Shown: positions 44,534 to 55,352, counted from the stretch's first letter. The stretch is 64,000 bases of DNA from Orientallactaga sibirica (GCA_036365145.1 JAEOAD010000031.1:9520001-9584000), one strand, 5' to 3'. A program made the numbers and translations. The notes: generated by a model not told the origin, from the letters alone.

Positions 44534-44735
44534 AACTGGTTAGTGGTTAAAGTGCTTGCCTGTGAAGCCTAAGGAGCCAGGTTTGTTTCCCTTAGGATGC
44601 ACATAAGCCAGATGCACAAGGGGGCACATGTGTCTGGAGTACATTTGCAGTGGCTGGAGGGCCTGGTGTGCCCATTCTCTGTATCTGCCCTCCTCTCTCT
44701 CTCTCTCTCTCATAAATAAGTAAGCAAACAGACTT
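44534..44735 (+). mobile_element. B2/ID-related tRNA-SINE, 5' end damaged
   Basis: AACTGGTTAGTGGTTAAAGTGC, AGCCAGATGCACAAGGGGGCACATGTGTCTGGAG and TTTGCAGTGGCTGGAGGGCC, then a CT-rich run. A CTCF-like core (12 of 14) lies at 44614-44627. Confidence 0.9.
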
Positions 44736-44774
44736 TCAAAGATGATAATTTTACAAAGGAATTTCCACTGTTCA

Positions 44775-45015
44775 AATTGTCACAGTGGTTGAGCTGACTG
44801 GTTCCAGAAATCACCTGCCTGGGTCCAAGTTCTGCCTCCATCCTTTAGGAGTTACAAGTCCTTTGGCAAGTTACTTAAAACTCGTGCCTTGGTTTCCATC
44901 TCTGTAAAATGGGAGCAATAATATTTACATTTTAGGACTATTTCTGTGGGATTTTTAAAAGTTCTTATGAATATTAACTTGGATTACTTATGTCATCTAA
45001 TCAATAAACATTATC
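44775..45015 (+). mobile_element. MIR, well preserved
   Basis: CACAGTGGTTGAGCTGACTGG, CACCTGCCTGGGTCCAAGTTCTGCC, CCTTTGGCAAGTTACTTAAAACTCGTGCCTTGGTTTCCATCTCTGTAAAATGGGAGCAATAATATTTACATT. Nearly the full MIR order from head to 3' part. Confidence 0.9.
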
Positions 45016-45387
45016 ATCATTATCAATCAGTGCAATTTACTGATTCCTGTCATGTGATGAGAATCCATAGTCTCCAATTATCTATTTCCCTAGAGCACTA
45101 ATGCATAAGTGGTTAATCTGAGGCCAAGTTTGGTATTCAAATCATTTCAACATTTTCCTTTTAATTGTTTTATAACTCTTTCTAAGGCTAATCTTAAGAG
45201 TTAATATTAGGTAGACCTTAATGATAACTTCATACCAATTCCTTAGAGTAAGATTATGATTCAAAGATTTCCCAAGGATAACCCTAAGTAATGAGTGCAT
45301 GAACATGAACTACAACAAAGTTAAGCCAGCTACTTTTGCTTCATAGCCTAAGTACTTTGTTAACTAAACATTTAGACTACTGGGACT

Positions 45388-45610
45388 GATTTTTTTTTTT
45401 TTTTTTGCAGACATACTTAGTATGGATACATCATGTGTTGGTATCATCCTTTCCCTCATCCCTGACCCCAATATGATAGGGGCCCAGTTCAATGGGGTTG
45501 GAAGTGTCCAGCATGGGGCTGTGAGTTGTGCATGGTGGGATCAGCAGTCAGTTATTGGTGGGAGGAAGGCAATGCCTCTGGGCATGATGTCACAAATTGA
45601 TTTTTATCGT
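45388..45610 (-). mobile_element. LINE-1 3'-end copy, 5'-truncated, minus strand
   Basis: The plus strand opens with an 18-T run (the inverted poly(A)). Read on the minus strand it has GGGATGAGGGAAAGGATGATACCAACACATGATGTATCC..ACTAAGTATG, which aligns by eye with GGAGGGAAAGGATGGTACCAAGATGTG..ACTAAATAGG at 10410-10465. A 64-codon plus frame on it is spurious; the T-run plus GCAG mimics a 3' splice site. Confidence 0.6.
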
Positions 45611-48600
45611 GCATGATTCCCTACCATGGAGGATGCTATACTGAACTTGAACTTTTCACTACACTCAGAAAATTCAACTATTTGGAGGTTTGGCTTTTAT
45701 AAATAATTTTCTTGGGCTTAATTTTATTCATGGTTATATTTTTAGAATACTTTGAAATGTTTCAGTAATAGAATGGGACATTTGAATTCTGGTTTATATG
45801 AAACATTTTAAACACTAAGTCCCTTATAGCCATCAACACAATAACAATGAATGGTACCAGTAGTGATAATGATGTCCTAAGGGGAGCTGTAAGATAATGC
45901 ACATCAAATCTTCATCACATCTCAAGCACATGGTACTCTGTTACCATCATTCCATCTCTTCATTGCATTTGCTTTCCTACCCACTGGCAAGGCACAGGGA
46001 AGTCAAGTCATCAGCTTTCCTGAATCAAAGCCACATAACAAAGTGATAAATGCCGAGTCATCATAAACATATTAGTCCTAATTCAGTTTCCCTTTCCATT
46101 GTCCTGAAACAATATTGGCTTACGCTAAATTATCTCCCTTTCTAATAGGCTAATTTTTCATTGCAAATAGAATCAGTAAGCCCATAATGAGCTATCACAT
46201 GGCTGAGATTTTCATTTCTTTTTTCTTTTTTTGTTAGTAGGACATATGTGAGGTCTGACTGGAACAAAACTGTAGAGGGAAACATCAGTGGGCCAGGTGA
46301 TACAAGTCACATCTTCTGTCTCCTGAAACGTTCACACATCCCCGGGAACAAATACTGTTTACAATGAGATTCCTAGTAAGAAGCCCCATTTTGTTGTAAC
46401 ACACATGTTTTTGCTTCCTTCCTCCACATCTGATAAACTAACTCCATAGGTCAAATTACTTTGAACCCTAACACTAAGGAGATGGCCACAGGTTGTGGAG
46501 TACCTAAAGTGAAAATTGGCATAACTTGATGAGAATAAAAGGAAAAATACAATGCTCTAAAATCGTGGAAAAGTATTGGAGTAAATAGGCTATAAGAAGC
46601 TTTCTTGGATAAACCAATATCTCCTGTTTAGAAACCTTCAAAGATTTTATTTTCTTTCCATTTTATAGAATTAACAATGGAAGACAAAGGATGCTATTGA
46701 TACAGAGAATGGGAAGAAAGAGTTTCTTGTTTGAAATCCTTCTCCAGGGGCTGGTAAGCAATTCTATTTCCATGTATTTATAGCTTTATGGGCACGAGAC
46801 CAGTCATTCATTTGGCTGAGCCTGAGGCACAGGAGAATGAGATCCCAGTGTTGACTGGCAATGAGCAAGCCACTGAAGTACTTCCAGAGATCTAGAGAAT
46901 GGTTCATACTCCCTGGGCTCTCATGCAGTCACTTGTAAGACAGGTATATTCTCTCAAGGCTATAATTAGGAGGACATATTTTATAAATGTAATATGGAGA
47001 AAATATACTTTGATCCCTTTCTGTCTGTAATAATCTCTTTGGCTTCCTCATAGTTTCTGACACATTCAGCCAATAATGGCATATGTTGATTTTTTGAGAG
47101 GTATTCAAACAATTTATGGGTTAAAATAAGCCTCAGTCACTCCAAGTTAAAAACTTGAAAACACACTGTAATGGGCATGTACTCAACATATACTTTCAGG
47201 AAGGTATAAAGAAAATGAATTAATAAGATAAACTATAAATTGTGCATTTAACATCCACCTCACCCCAGCAGTGTTCCTTCAAGATGTTAAAGTGACAGTA
47301 TGTGAATGACATTCACCATCCACATTTTGTTTTCATTTATCATTTGAGTGACTGAAAGTAATAAAAAATATGAACTAGAACCTTGGATTTGGAAGTATAT
47401 TCAAAATTCTTCATGTTCTCTTAGAGATTCTGGATGTGATAGGTTTCTAAACTGGCATAATAATGTGATTGTTTGAAAAAGAATGTCAATAATAGCAGCT
47501 GCCTTAAAGGATTGATTATGTGTATAAACTGAAGTAGCATATAAAATACTTAAGCAGTTAGATATTAATAAGACATTAAATTGTCCTTATTATTTCTTGA
47601 TCTACACATTGAAATAGTCGTTGTTTTCATGGTTTTTGAGCACCATAGACATTTTATCAACAATGTTCTCTCTTTATTGCCCTTTTTCTACTGCTAGTCA
47701 TTTAGAGTATTTAAAATTGTTTGGGAATAGGTTATTGTTCCTATAAATACCTACATATTAAGTATTGTTTTCAGCTGTGTTTATTTTCTTCAAAGACAGT
47801 ATGTAAGCTAGAAATTTAGTATCAAATGAGAAGATTTTATAGACCTTCTTGTAATGAGCCAAATTACCCTACAGAGGAAAGGAAACCAATTTGCCGATAA
47901 CTATATGATGTTATTAAACCTCTCTGCTCATAGGCACAATAACATTGGAATTTCATTATTTTAATATATTTTTTACAAAAAAATCAGCATAAAATTGTGC
48001 AAAAATTTTGAATTTTGTTTTTGTTTAACTGCTAATAGAACAGTGTTTTTTTGTTGTTGTTGTTGTTGTTGTTGTTGTTACTGTTGTTATTGTTGTTGTC
48101 GTTTTCTCATTCTAACTTTAACACTTCTTCCTGGATAATCAATTCATTTTACCTGAACTGTTATGGAACATTCCACTGTTTTAAGGCATCATGTGATCCT
48201 AACACTCACCAAAGATTCATAGGCTGAATTACATTCAAATACATTCTTCCATGTAGCAACAAAATGAAACTAAAAGTATTCTGCGCTATTGCACACAATA
48301 GAGTAATGTTTATTCTAAGATATCACATGCCACAGGAATTAGTGTGACTGAAAACAGTTAAAGACAGGTGTCAAAAGAACTGTCATGCAATTTACGTTAA
48401 TTTGGAATTGGTAGAAACAGACCTAATTTGAAAACCAAAGATTCCACTTAGCCACCATTGTATTTATATACTGAGGCATTCACCCAGATTCCAGATTTCT
48501 CTTTTGGCCCATAATAATGCAATATATTATTTTTCATTTTCCCTGACTCCCGCATGACCTCTCCTCTTGAATTCCCCAACTCTATTCTATCAGGTTACAG

Positions 48601-48805
48601 CCCAAGTAAAACAATAGGAACTATTGTTAGCCTATAAGGGGGGTTAAAGGACTTCTAATTGTTTGGTTACTGAGCAAGTACTAAGCTCAATAGAGCTGAA
48701 GTGATTGAAAAATTAATAGGAAAAAATAATGTAAAAGAAATGGAAGAGAAAGAGGAAGAAAACATGGAAACAACACAGAGTTGATGAAGTGCTCTGCACT
48801 GCCTC
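45611..48805. other. Long repeat-poor stretch; candidate conserved non-coding DNA
   Basis: About 3.2 kb with no recognisable SINE, LTR or LINE, only a (TTG)n at 48050. The part 46020-46230 (around ACAATATTGGCTTACGC..TTATCTCCC..AGGCTAATTTTTCATTGC) has a mix of TAAT-type words and looks enhancer-like. No coding signal was found. Confidence 0.3.
48050..48108. repeat. (TTG)n microsatellite, interrupted
   Basis: TTG units with TTACTG, TTATTG and TTGTCG interruptions. No B1 body is attached. Confidence 0.9.
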
Positions 48806-48992
48806 AAAAAAAAAAAAAAAAAAAAAAAAAAAAGGTAGCCCAATGCACAAGGGGGCACATGCGTCTGGAGTTTGTTTGCAGTTGCAGGAGGCCTTGGTAT
48901 GCCCGTTATCTCTCTCTCTCCCTCTTTCTCACACTCTTAAATAAATAAATAAATAAATAAAAATTTAAATAAATAAATAAATAAAAATGAAA
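48806..48992 (+). mobile_element. Poly(A) run plus 5'-truncated tRNA-SINE
   Basis: A 29-A run is followed directly by TAGCCCAATGCACAAGGGGGCACATGCGTCTGGAGTTTGTTTGCAG, CT-rich run and (AAAT)n tail. The SINE's tRNA-like head is missing, perhaps replaced by the A-run of another retroelement. Confidence 0.85.
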
Positions 48993-49395
48993 ACAGGGAG
49001 AAAGTAAAAAAAGAACATTTTATTTCAAATAAATTGTCTATAAGGTTTTATAAACAATGTGTTCATGCTCAAGGTATAGGCAAATCTAAAGAAAATGTGT
49101 TAAATGTAATAAATTAAATGTATTAAATTAAATTAAATGACTAAGCACAAGCTTTAGTCACTTAAAAACATACATGCAAACCTCTTCAATTCAGAGTAAG
49201 TAACATCAGTTTCTACTTCAAAATAAGAATTTCAATCAAAGATAAGTATCTTTTCCTTAGAAATTCAAAGATGGCTAAAAGATCAAAAAATGTCTTAACA
49301 CAAGGTAAATATTTTAAGTAGGGGAAATAATAACTTTTCTAAATACCATTTTTTTTTTAAAATCATCATTCAACCCTGCTTTTGTTAAATGAATG

Positions 49396-49742
49396 TGTTG
49401 CAGTCAGGTTCACATTGCTGGCAGAAATTACCCAACCAAGAGAAACTTGTGGGGAAAAAAAGGTCTATTTTGGCTTACAGGTTTGAGGAGAAGCTCCATG
49501 ATGGCAGGGAAAATGACAGCATGAACAGAGGGTGGACATCACCCCATGGCCAACATCAGGTGGAAAACAGCAATAGAAGAGTGTGCAAAAAGCACTGGCA
49601 AGGGGAAACTGGCTAGAGCATCAATAAGCCCACCCCCAACAATACACTGCCTCCAGGAGGTGTTAATTCCCAAATCTCCATCAGCTGGGAACCTAGCATT
49701 CAGAACACCTAAGTTTATGAGGGACACGTGAATCAAACCACA
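49396..49742 (-). repeat. MaLR 3' LTR
   Basis: On the plus strand TGTTGCAGTCAGGTTCACATTGC..AATCAAACCACA. It contains CTCCATGATGGCAGGG, CCAACATCAGGTGGA, CTCCATCAGCTGGGAACC and CACCTAAGTTTATG. Just above it (49743-49780) lies the purine-rich (minus strand) pre-LTR segment GGGGACCAGGGTCAGAATGC. Confidence 0.85.
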
Positions 49743-50948
49743 GCATTCTGACCCTGGTCCCCATAAACTGATATCCATATATGATATAAATTACAACGCA
49801 TTCAGCCCAACTTTAAAAGTCCCCATAGTTTTTTTTTTTTTCAATCCTAATGATGTTCAAACATCCCCATAATCCAAGGTTTTTTACCTGAGCCATAATA
49901 CCAAAATATATATATATATATATTCCCCCCCAAACCAATAATGACACAGAATAAAGATGCATACTGCAAAAGATGGCATTGGGCTTATCAAAGAAATATT
50001 CAACCAATACAAAATTTAAACAGGGCAAACATCAAACTCTGTAGCTCCAAGTCCAATAATTCTAGTCAGTGTCAAATCTCTGATTCCAATAATTCTAACC
50101 AGCAACAAGTCTCTTGAGTTCCAATTCTACCTCCCCAGCTAGGCTTCTCACAGTCCTGGAAAATTTCACCTGGGGCTGGCAGCTTTCCTTAGCAGCCATC
50201 TCTTGGTTCCAGCATCTCCACTGGGTCTACATGTCAATCCACGATTCATCCTCATGGCTCCATTGGGTCTCCATGCAGGCATCCAGCAAACCTGCTTCAC
50301 ACTACCCATGGCCATTTCCAAAACACAAGTCAATGTTGCAAACTCAGTGACTCTCTCTTTCCTGCATTACTTATACTCCAAAATACCAGGTAGAATACCA
50401 ATTTGTTTATCCAGGGTGGGGAAATAAAGCAGACTTTGAAGAACAGAACACTCTGAGTATTCAGGCCCCTTCAAAAGGGTCTACATTCTTCCTGTTGCCC
50501 CAGTGCAGGTCACTGACCCAATCTCAAAAGTTGTAATCTCATATAATTGCAGCTGAATGGGCAGCAGTTTCATCCCAAAGGTTTCTTTCTGTGCCATATC
50601 CCTCTGGTCACACCAGTTTGGTTCTACACACTGCAACCCTGCACAAGTTCTCAGGACATTGCCATAACAGCAAGCCTCTCACGAGAACTGTTTCTAACCC
50701 AGTCCAGACAAAGTTCCTTTTCACCCTCATAAGCCAAACCTCACAGTCCATAGTTCTTACTGCATTCAGGTCTTGCAACTCTGACCAGAATAATCCATCA
50801 AGCTGTACTTATAACACTGCAAGGTGTCTCTTAGGCCAAGGTTTCAAATTCATCCACATTCCTCTTGAAAATTAGCTCCAAAAAGCCAAAGCCACACACA
50901 GTCAGGTGTCTAGCAGCAAATCACAACACTCCTTGGTACCAACATTAC
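49743..50948 (-). other. MaLR internal region, non-coding
   Basis: No long frame on either strand. It is C-rich on the plus strand, with an AT microsatellite (49905-49922) and a T-run at 49830. MaLR internal regions lack functional pol and depend on ERVL proteins supplied in trans (established knowledge). Confidence 0.7.
50925..50941 (-). other. tRNA-Leu-like primer binding site
   Basis: Seven bases inside the upstream LTR edge the minus strand reads TGGTACCAAGGAGTGTT. This is the tRNA-Leu 3'-end complement TGGTACCAGGAGTGG with one inserted A and a changed last base. ERVL-type elements are known to prime with tRNA-Leu. Confidence 0.6.
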
Positions 50949-51297
50949 TGTTGCAGTCAGGTTCAAATTGATGGCAGAAATCACCCAACCAAGAGCAGCT
51001 TTTGGGAAAAAGGGGTTTATTTTGGCTTACAGACTCAAGGGGAAGCTCCATGATGGCAGGGGAAAATGACAGCATTAGCAGTGGGTAGACATCACCCCCT
51101 CGCCAACATCAGGTGGACAACAGGAATAGGAGAGTGTGCCAAACACTGGAAAGGGGACAGTGGTTATACCACCCATAAGCCCTCTCTCAAATATTATGCT
51201 CCCTCCAGGAGTCACTAACTCCACAAATCTCCATCAGCTGGGAACCTAGCATTCAGAACACCTAAGTTTATAGGGCCTCCAGAATCAAACCACTACA
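50949..51297 (-). repeat. MaLR 5' LTR
   Basis: Direct repeat of 49396-49742, sharing TGTTGCAGTCAGGTTCA, TTTATTTTGGCTTACAG, AAGCTCCATGATGGCAGGG, CCAACATCAGGTGGA and CATCAGCTGGGAACCTAGCATTCAGAACACCTAAGTTTAT. Confidence 0.85.
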
Positions 51298-51599
51298 ACA
51301 AGCTACAAAAGCAAATAGTAAATAATTAAGATATTGAGCATGAATTTCAAACCCACAGCCTTGAGCTGCCAGGCAAGTGCTCTAGCACTGTCCTATAACC
51401 TTAGCATCTGTTTATTTTATTTAGTTTCTTGGTGAAGATGGTAATAGAATCCCATCCTTCAATATTATTCTCAATACCATAGGCAACGTTATGAAGTGGA
51501 GAACATCAATAGACCCTGCCTCAGCAATTTGGAAGGTAAAGATTAACACCAAAGATTGTCCTCTGACTTCCACATGCACACCATGACACACACATGCCC
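51298..51599. other. Unassigned sequence
   Basis: No gene or repeat recognised with confidence; CTTGAGCTGCCAGGCAAGTGCTCTAGCACTG may be an ID-like remnant. Confidence 0.3.
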
Positions 51600-51668
51600 A
51601 CTGCCATGCACACACACATACGCACACACATACAAACAATGCACATGCATACACACACACACACACGA
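51600..51668. repeat. (CA)n microsatellite, interrupted
   Basis: CA units with TACG and TACAAACAATG interruptions. Confidence 0.88.
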
Positions 51669-51685
51669 CTAAAAAGAAAGTGAAT

Positions 51686-51843
51686 AAAAAGGGCCAGAAG
51701 TGGTAGTGTTCACCAGTAATCTCAGAACATGGAAAATGAAGGAATGAGAGTTGGGATTTCAAGGCCAGCTTCCACTACAGAGTGAATTCCAAGCCAGCCT
51801 GGCCTACATGAGACTGTCAAAAAAAAAAAAAAAAAAAAAAAGG
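51686..51843 (+). mobile_element. Old B1-like SINE
   Basis: AAGGGCCAGAAGTGGTAGTGTTCACCAGTAATCTCAGAACATGG, TTTCAAGGCCAGC, GAATTCCAAGCCAGCCTGGCC, then a 22-A tail. Confidence 0.85.
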
Positions 51844-52365
51844 TATAAAGTGATTGAAGAAATAAGGAAATCAGATTGTCAAAAGTTATAAATAATACTA
51901 TTATCTTCCTTAAAAAGACCACACAAATTATATTTAACCAGAGATTTCAGTGAAGTGACTTACAAATCAATACAAAAATGATGCAAAGATGTTGAGTATT
52001 TAGTCCAGTGAAGTTTGTCTACCAAGCCCATGACCCTGCATTTTATCCTCAGCACAAATAAAAGAAAAAGAAATGCAAATTTGTCCAATATAACTAAGAT
52101 AACAACTTAGAAAATGATAGTAAAAAAAAAGATGCTTTTCTGAGTAATAATAAATGGTTAAATATTACAGTTAAAATCTTACAAGCTTAGAGTGGTTTAT
52201 CAAGGAACCATGTGAAAGGGTTACAAAAAACTTCCTATAATATTTTCTGGATAATATCAGAGATCTGAAAACTATACAAACATATCAAATTTGACAAGAA
52301 TATAAATTAGTAGTCAACAAACCAAAGGCATTTATGATTTTAATACAATTCAAGTTAAAATCCCA
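51844..52365. other. Unassigned AT-rich sequence
   Basis: A short ID-like piece (ATGTTGAGTATTTAGTCCAGTGAAG) near 51988 may be present; nothing firm. Confidence 0.3.
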
Positions 52366-52597
52366 ATGGGGGCTGCAGAGATGGCTTGCTGGTTAAGCCT
52401 AAGGACATCAGTTCAAGGCTTGATTTCCCAGTACCCACATAAGCCAGATGCACAAGGTGGCGCATGCATCTGGAGTTCATTTGCAGTGGCTGGTGCACCT
52501 ATTCTCTCCCTCTCCCCTCTCTCTCTCTCTCTTTATCCCTCTCTGCCTCTTTCTGTCTCTGTCACTCTCAAATAAATAAATAAATAAAAATAAAATC
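52366..52597 (+). mobile_element. B2/ID-related tRNA-SINE with small deletion
   Basis: GGGGGCTGCAGAGATGGCTTGCTGGTTAAGCCTAAGG, so part of the head between TTAAG and CCTAAGG is missing. Then AGCCAGATGCACAAGGTGGCGCATGCATCTGGAG, CT-rich run and (AAAT)n. A CTCF-like core (12 of 14) lies at 52450-52463. Confidence 0.93.
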
Positions 52598-52849
52598 CCA
52601 ATGAGTTAAATTTGGACAGTTAACAACTCATTATAGAATTTACCAATAAAAATAATGGAGGGAACATAACTAGTTACTTCCTCAAATACATAGGTAGTAC
52701 TTTATAATACAAAGCTACAATCTTGAAAACTATGTGGTCCGCACAGGCTAATTATAAAACCGAATACATACCCAGGTGCATACACATATACTGTATAATA
52801 AGGTGATATTACTAATCAATGATATAAAGGAGGACTTTATTTTTTTTAA

Positions 52850-52926
52850 TTTATTTACAGTGCTGGGGATTGAACTTGAGGCCTTATAGATGCTAGGTCA
52901 CCATTCTACCACTGAGGTTACATTCC
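52850..52926 (-). mobile_element. ID-like SINE fragment
   Basis: GTGCTGGGGATTGAACTTGAGGCCTTATAGATGCTAGGTCACCATTCTACCACTGAGGTTACATTCCC is the reverse complement of an ID-type tRNA head. Confidence 0.75.
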
Positions 52927-52954
52927 CAGAACTCTTACTTGCTTTTTTTTTAAA

Positions 52955-53245
52955 TGTGTATATATGTGTGCAGATGAATGTGTGTACAACTCAGAAGTTA
53001 ATAGTTGGTGTTTTCTTTGATTGTTTTTCACCTTATTTTTGAGACAGGGTCTTCCATTTGAATATGGAACTCCCTGATTAAGCTGAACTAACCAGCAAGC
53101 TTGCCCTAAGGATCCCCTTAAGCACTTAGATTGCTGGCAGGCTGCCACACAGCCCAACATTTAAATGGGTACTAGGGCTCCGAACTCAGGTCCTCATACT
53201 TGCATTCCGAGCAAGCATTCCTGAAGCCCTTGTTTTGACTTTTGA
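52955..53245 (-). mobile_element. B3-like composite SINE
   Basis: TGTATATATGTGTGCAGATG, TTATTTTTGAGACAGGGTCTTCC, GAACTCCCTGATTAAGCTGAACTAACCAGCAAGC, TTTAAATGGGTACTAGGGCTCCGAACTCAGGTCC and GAGCAAGCATTCCTGAAGCCC: a minus-strand B3 like that at 42735. Confidence 0.8.
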
Positions 53246-53247
53246 GG

Positions 53248-53385
53248 TGTTTTTTTTTTTTTTGACAGGCTCTCATTAAGTTGCCCAACTTGGCCTTGAA
53301 CTTTGTCTTTAGTCCAGACAGACTGTTAACTTTCATTTTTCCTGCTTCCTTTTCCCAGGTACCTGCAATTACAGATCAGCACTTA
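53248..53385 (-). mobile_element. Old B1-like SINE fragment
   Basis: T-run, TTTGACAGGCTCTCATTAAGTTGCCCAACTTGGCCTTGAACTTTG, then ..CCTGCAATTACAGATCAGCAC. Diverged minus-strand copy. Confidence 0.55.
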
Positions 53386-53436
53386 GGGAGAACTAGCTGG
53401 GGTGGGGGAGCAATATTTTCAAATAAAAAAGGATTA

Positions 53437-53670
53437 AGGGCTGGAATGATTGCTTAGCAGTTAAGGTGCTTGCCTGCAAAGCCTAAGGATATTTGATTCT
53501 CCAGGTCCCACGTAAGCCAGACACACAAGGTGACACAAGCACGTAAGGTTACACATGCCCATAAGGTGTCACATGTCTGGAGTTCAATTGCAGTGGCTGG
53601 AGGCCCTGTCATGACAATTCTCTCTTTTTCTCTCTCTCTTGCTCGCTTTCTTTCATTCTCTCACATAAAA
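53437..53670 (+). mobile_element. B2/ID-related tRNA-SINE with internal repeats
   Basis: GGGCTGGAATGATTGCTTAGCAG head, then AGCCAGACACACAAGGTGACACAAGC followed by two further imperfect CATAAGGTG.CACATG units (53538-53577). The CTGGAGTTCAATTGCAGTGGCTGGAGG part and a CT-rich end follow. Confidence 0.9.
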
Positions 53671-53681
53671 AGAAGGCCAAG

Positions 53682-53845
53682 GGCTGGGGAACTGGCTCAA
53701 CAGTTAACGTGCTTGTCTCCAAAGCCTAACAACCTGAGTTGGATTCCCCAGTACTCATGTAAGCTAGATGCACAGGGTGGTATATGCATCTGGAATTCAT
53801 TCTGTCTGTCTCTCTTCTATCTCTCTGTGCTTGAAAAAAAATATA
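53682..53845 (+). mobile_element. B2/ID-related tRNA-SINE, internally deleted
   Basis: GGGCTGGGGAACTGGCTCAACAG, GAGTTGGATTCCCCAGTACTCATGTAAGCTAGATGCACAGGG, CATCTGGAATTCATTCTG. The GCAGTGGCTGGAGG part is missing. Confidence 0.88.
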
Positions 53846-53935
53846 TATATTTATGTATGTATATATTTACTTATAAATAAATATAGTTATAAAAAATATA
53901 TATTATATGCATATATATATTATATATACATAGTT
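53838..53935. repeat. Imperfect (TA)n microsatellite
   Basis: ATATATAT/ATGTATGT/ATAAATAA mixture derived from the tail of the preceding SINE. Confidence 0.8.
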
Positions 53936-53974
53936 TTAAAGGCAAGTCTGTTGGGCTTTCTTCAAAAAAAAAAA

Positions 53975-54142
53975 GGAGCCAGGCATGGTGGCACACGCCT
54001 TTAATCCCAGCACTCAGGAGGCAGAGGTAGGAGGATTGCTGTGAGTTCAAGGTCACCCTGAGACTACATAGTGAATTCTAGGTCAGCCTGAGCTACAGTG
54101 AGACCATACATCAAAAAACCAAAAAAAAGAAAAAAAAAAGAT
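53975..54142 (+). mobile_element. B1-like SINE
   Basis: AGCCAGGCATGGTGGCACACGCC, CCCAGCACTCAGGAGGCAGAGG, GTTCAAGGTCACC and CTAGGTCAGCCTGAGCTACAG, then CAAAAAACC-type tail. Confidence 0.95.
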
Positions 54143-55352
54143 GATGCAGTAAAAGCTTTGGTATAAATATGTTCATTCTAAATCTTGACAAGACAATGTT
54201 TACCTGGATGATTAAAGGCACATGTAGGGATGCTGTTTTCTGTCTTCCAAATTATTTGAGACCATAACTAAATGTCTTAAAATGATAATCACATAACTTT
54301 AATTATTAAAATATCATAATTTTCACCAAGAACTATGGAAGATTTTTTAATTACTTTTTAGATTTGTCCCATCAAACTAAATCAACAAGCCAGCAAATTC
54401 TCTGTGAGTGCTGAGAGAAGTCCAGCCTAAAGCTCACCCTGCGACTTGGGAGAGTACATGAGATACGGAGCCTAGGCAAAGTTCTGAAACTCTGGGGGTT
54501 GTCTTATTAGTAATGGAGGGAGAGATGGTGCCAGGGCTGCTGCGCTGAGAAAATCAAGAAGCAGTGGAAGGGTAAAAATGGAGACAACAGTGGCTGACTC
54601 TGCAAAACTGCTAGATGACTTTGTAAAAGACCCTTCAAGGTGGATAAAAAGTGCCTCCAGAGGAAACTACTTAGCATCCCCACACTGAACACACCATTAC
54701 TTCTAGAGAAAAATTGAGAGGAAAGAGGAAGGAAGAGGAAAAAAAGATGAAAAGTTGCCTTATAAAGTGGGCATTCAATTCTTAACTGACCAGCTGGGAA
54801 GAAGAGTGAGGTAAGAAACTCCAAACCAAGTGTCCACGCGTTTCATTTCACTAGACGAAACCACCGCATTTGCTTTTCCTCTGCTTCTGAAAAAAATGGC
54901 AAGTTGCCCCGTGGAAGTTGACTATACTCTAATTGTTTTCATGGTAAATGAGGCATGAAACCTTTTGTCACAAAACATGATGTCCATGTGTACAGCTGTA
55001 CTTTGTCTTCCCAGCAGGTCACTTCCCAGGGGTTAATGCTGTCTGTGGAGCCTGGAGACTCAAATGCCACCTCCTTGCATTTATTAAAGTAGACATTTGG
55101 AAAAGATCATCTTCTCCCCTGTTAGCTTCTTCTGAGCAACAACAACAAACTCTTTCTAAAGGATAGTGGAACCTCTGCTATGCCAAAGGAAAAGACAGGA
55201 TGTGGCAAGGTTGCCCCAGATCTCTTTGAAACATCTGAAGAATTGTTTGACAAACAGTTATATTCTGGGCATTGTAATAAAAGACCCAGTGATTACTAAA
55301 GTAATAAGATTTGATCTTCTCATTATTATATATTTAAAAAAAAAATAACTCT
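54143..55352. other. Unassigned sequence; candidate conserved non-coding block
   Basis: 54840-55140 has no recognisable repeat and contains CAAGTTGCCCCGTGGAAG and ATTTATTAAAGTAGAC-type words in otherwise unique DNA. On the minus strand a GTGAGC donor-like site (about 54434-54439) follows 63 open bases (54440-54502), but its acceptor tract is poor. The 105-codon minus frame 54507-54824 is S/L/F-rich without a domain. Confidence 0.3.

Larger units (their letters stand above)
49396..51297 (-). mobile_element. Complete ERVL-MaLR element (two LTRs plus short internal part)
   Basis: Two direct repeats of about 348 bp (49396-49742 and 50949-51297) flank 1.2 kb of internal DNA, the usual size and layout of non-autonomous mammalian MaLRs. 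Orientation is minus: on that strand the LTR starts TGTGGTTTGATTC-like and ends CTGCAACA, and a tRNA-Leu-like primer site follows the upstream LTR. The two LTRs differ at roughly 15% of positions by eye, indicating an old insertion. No five-base target duplication is evident (GAATG at the left, no match at the right). No gag or pol frame is present; open frames within it are short and unrelated. Confidence 0.8.

Noticed and set aside
45411..45616. Apparent exon: T-run plus TTTGCAG followed by a 64-codon frame
   Set aside because: The T-run is the inverted poly(A) tail of a minus-strand L1 3' end, and the frame lies within that element.
49389..50875. Several 60-94 codon frames at 49.4-50.9 kb
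   Set aside because: All lie in the MaLR LTR or its non-coding internal region; no gag or pol similarity seen.
51421..51762. 113-codon minus-strand frame rich in Cys/Val
   Set aside because: Translated (CA)n microsatellite and B1 sequence.
54440..54502. 63-bp minus-strand exon ending at a GTGAGC donor
   Set aside because: The acceptor tract is poor and the block is too short to judge by eye.
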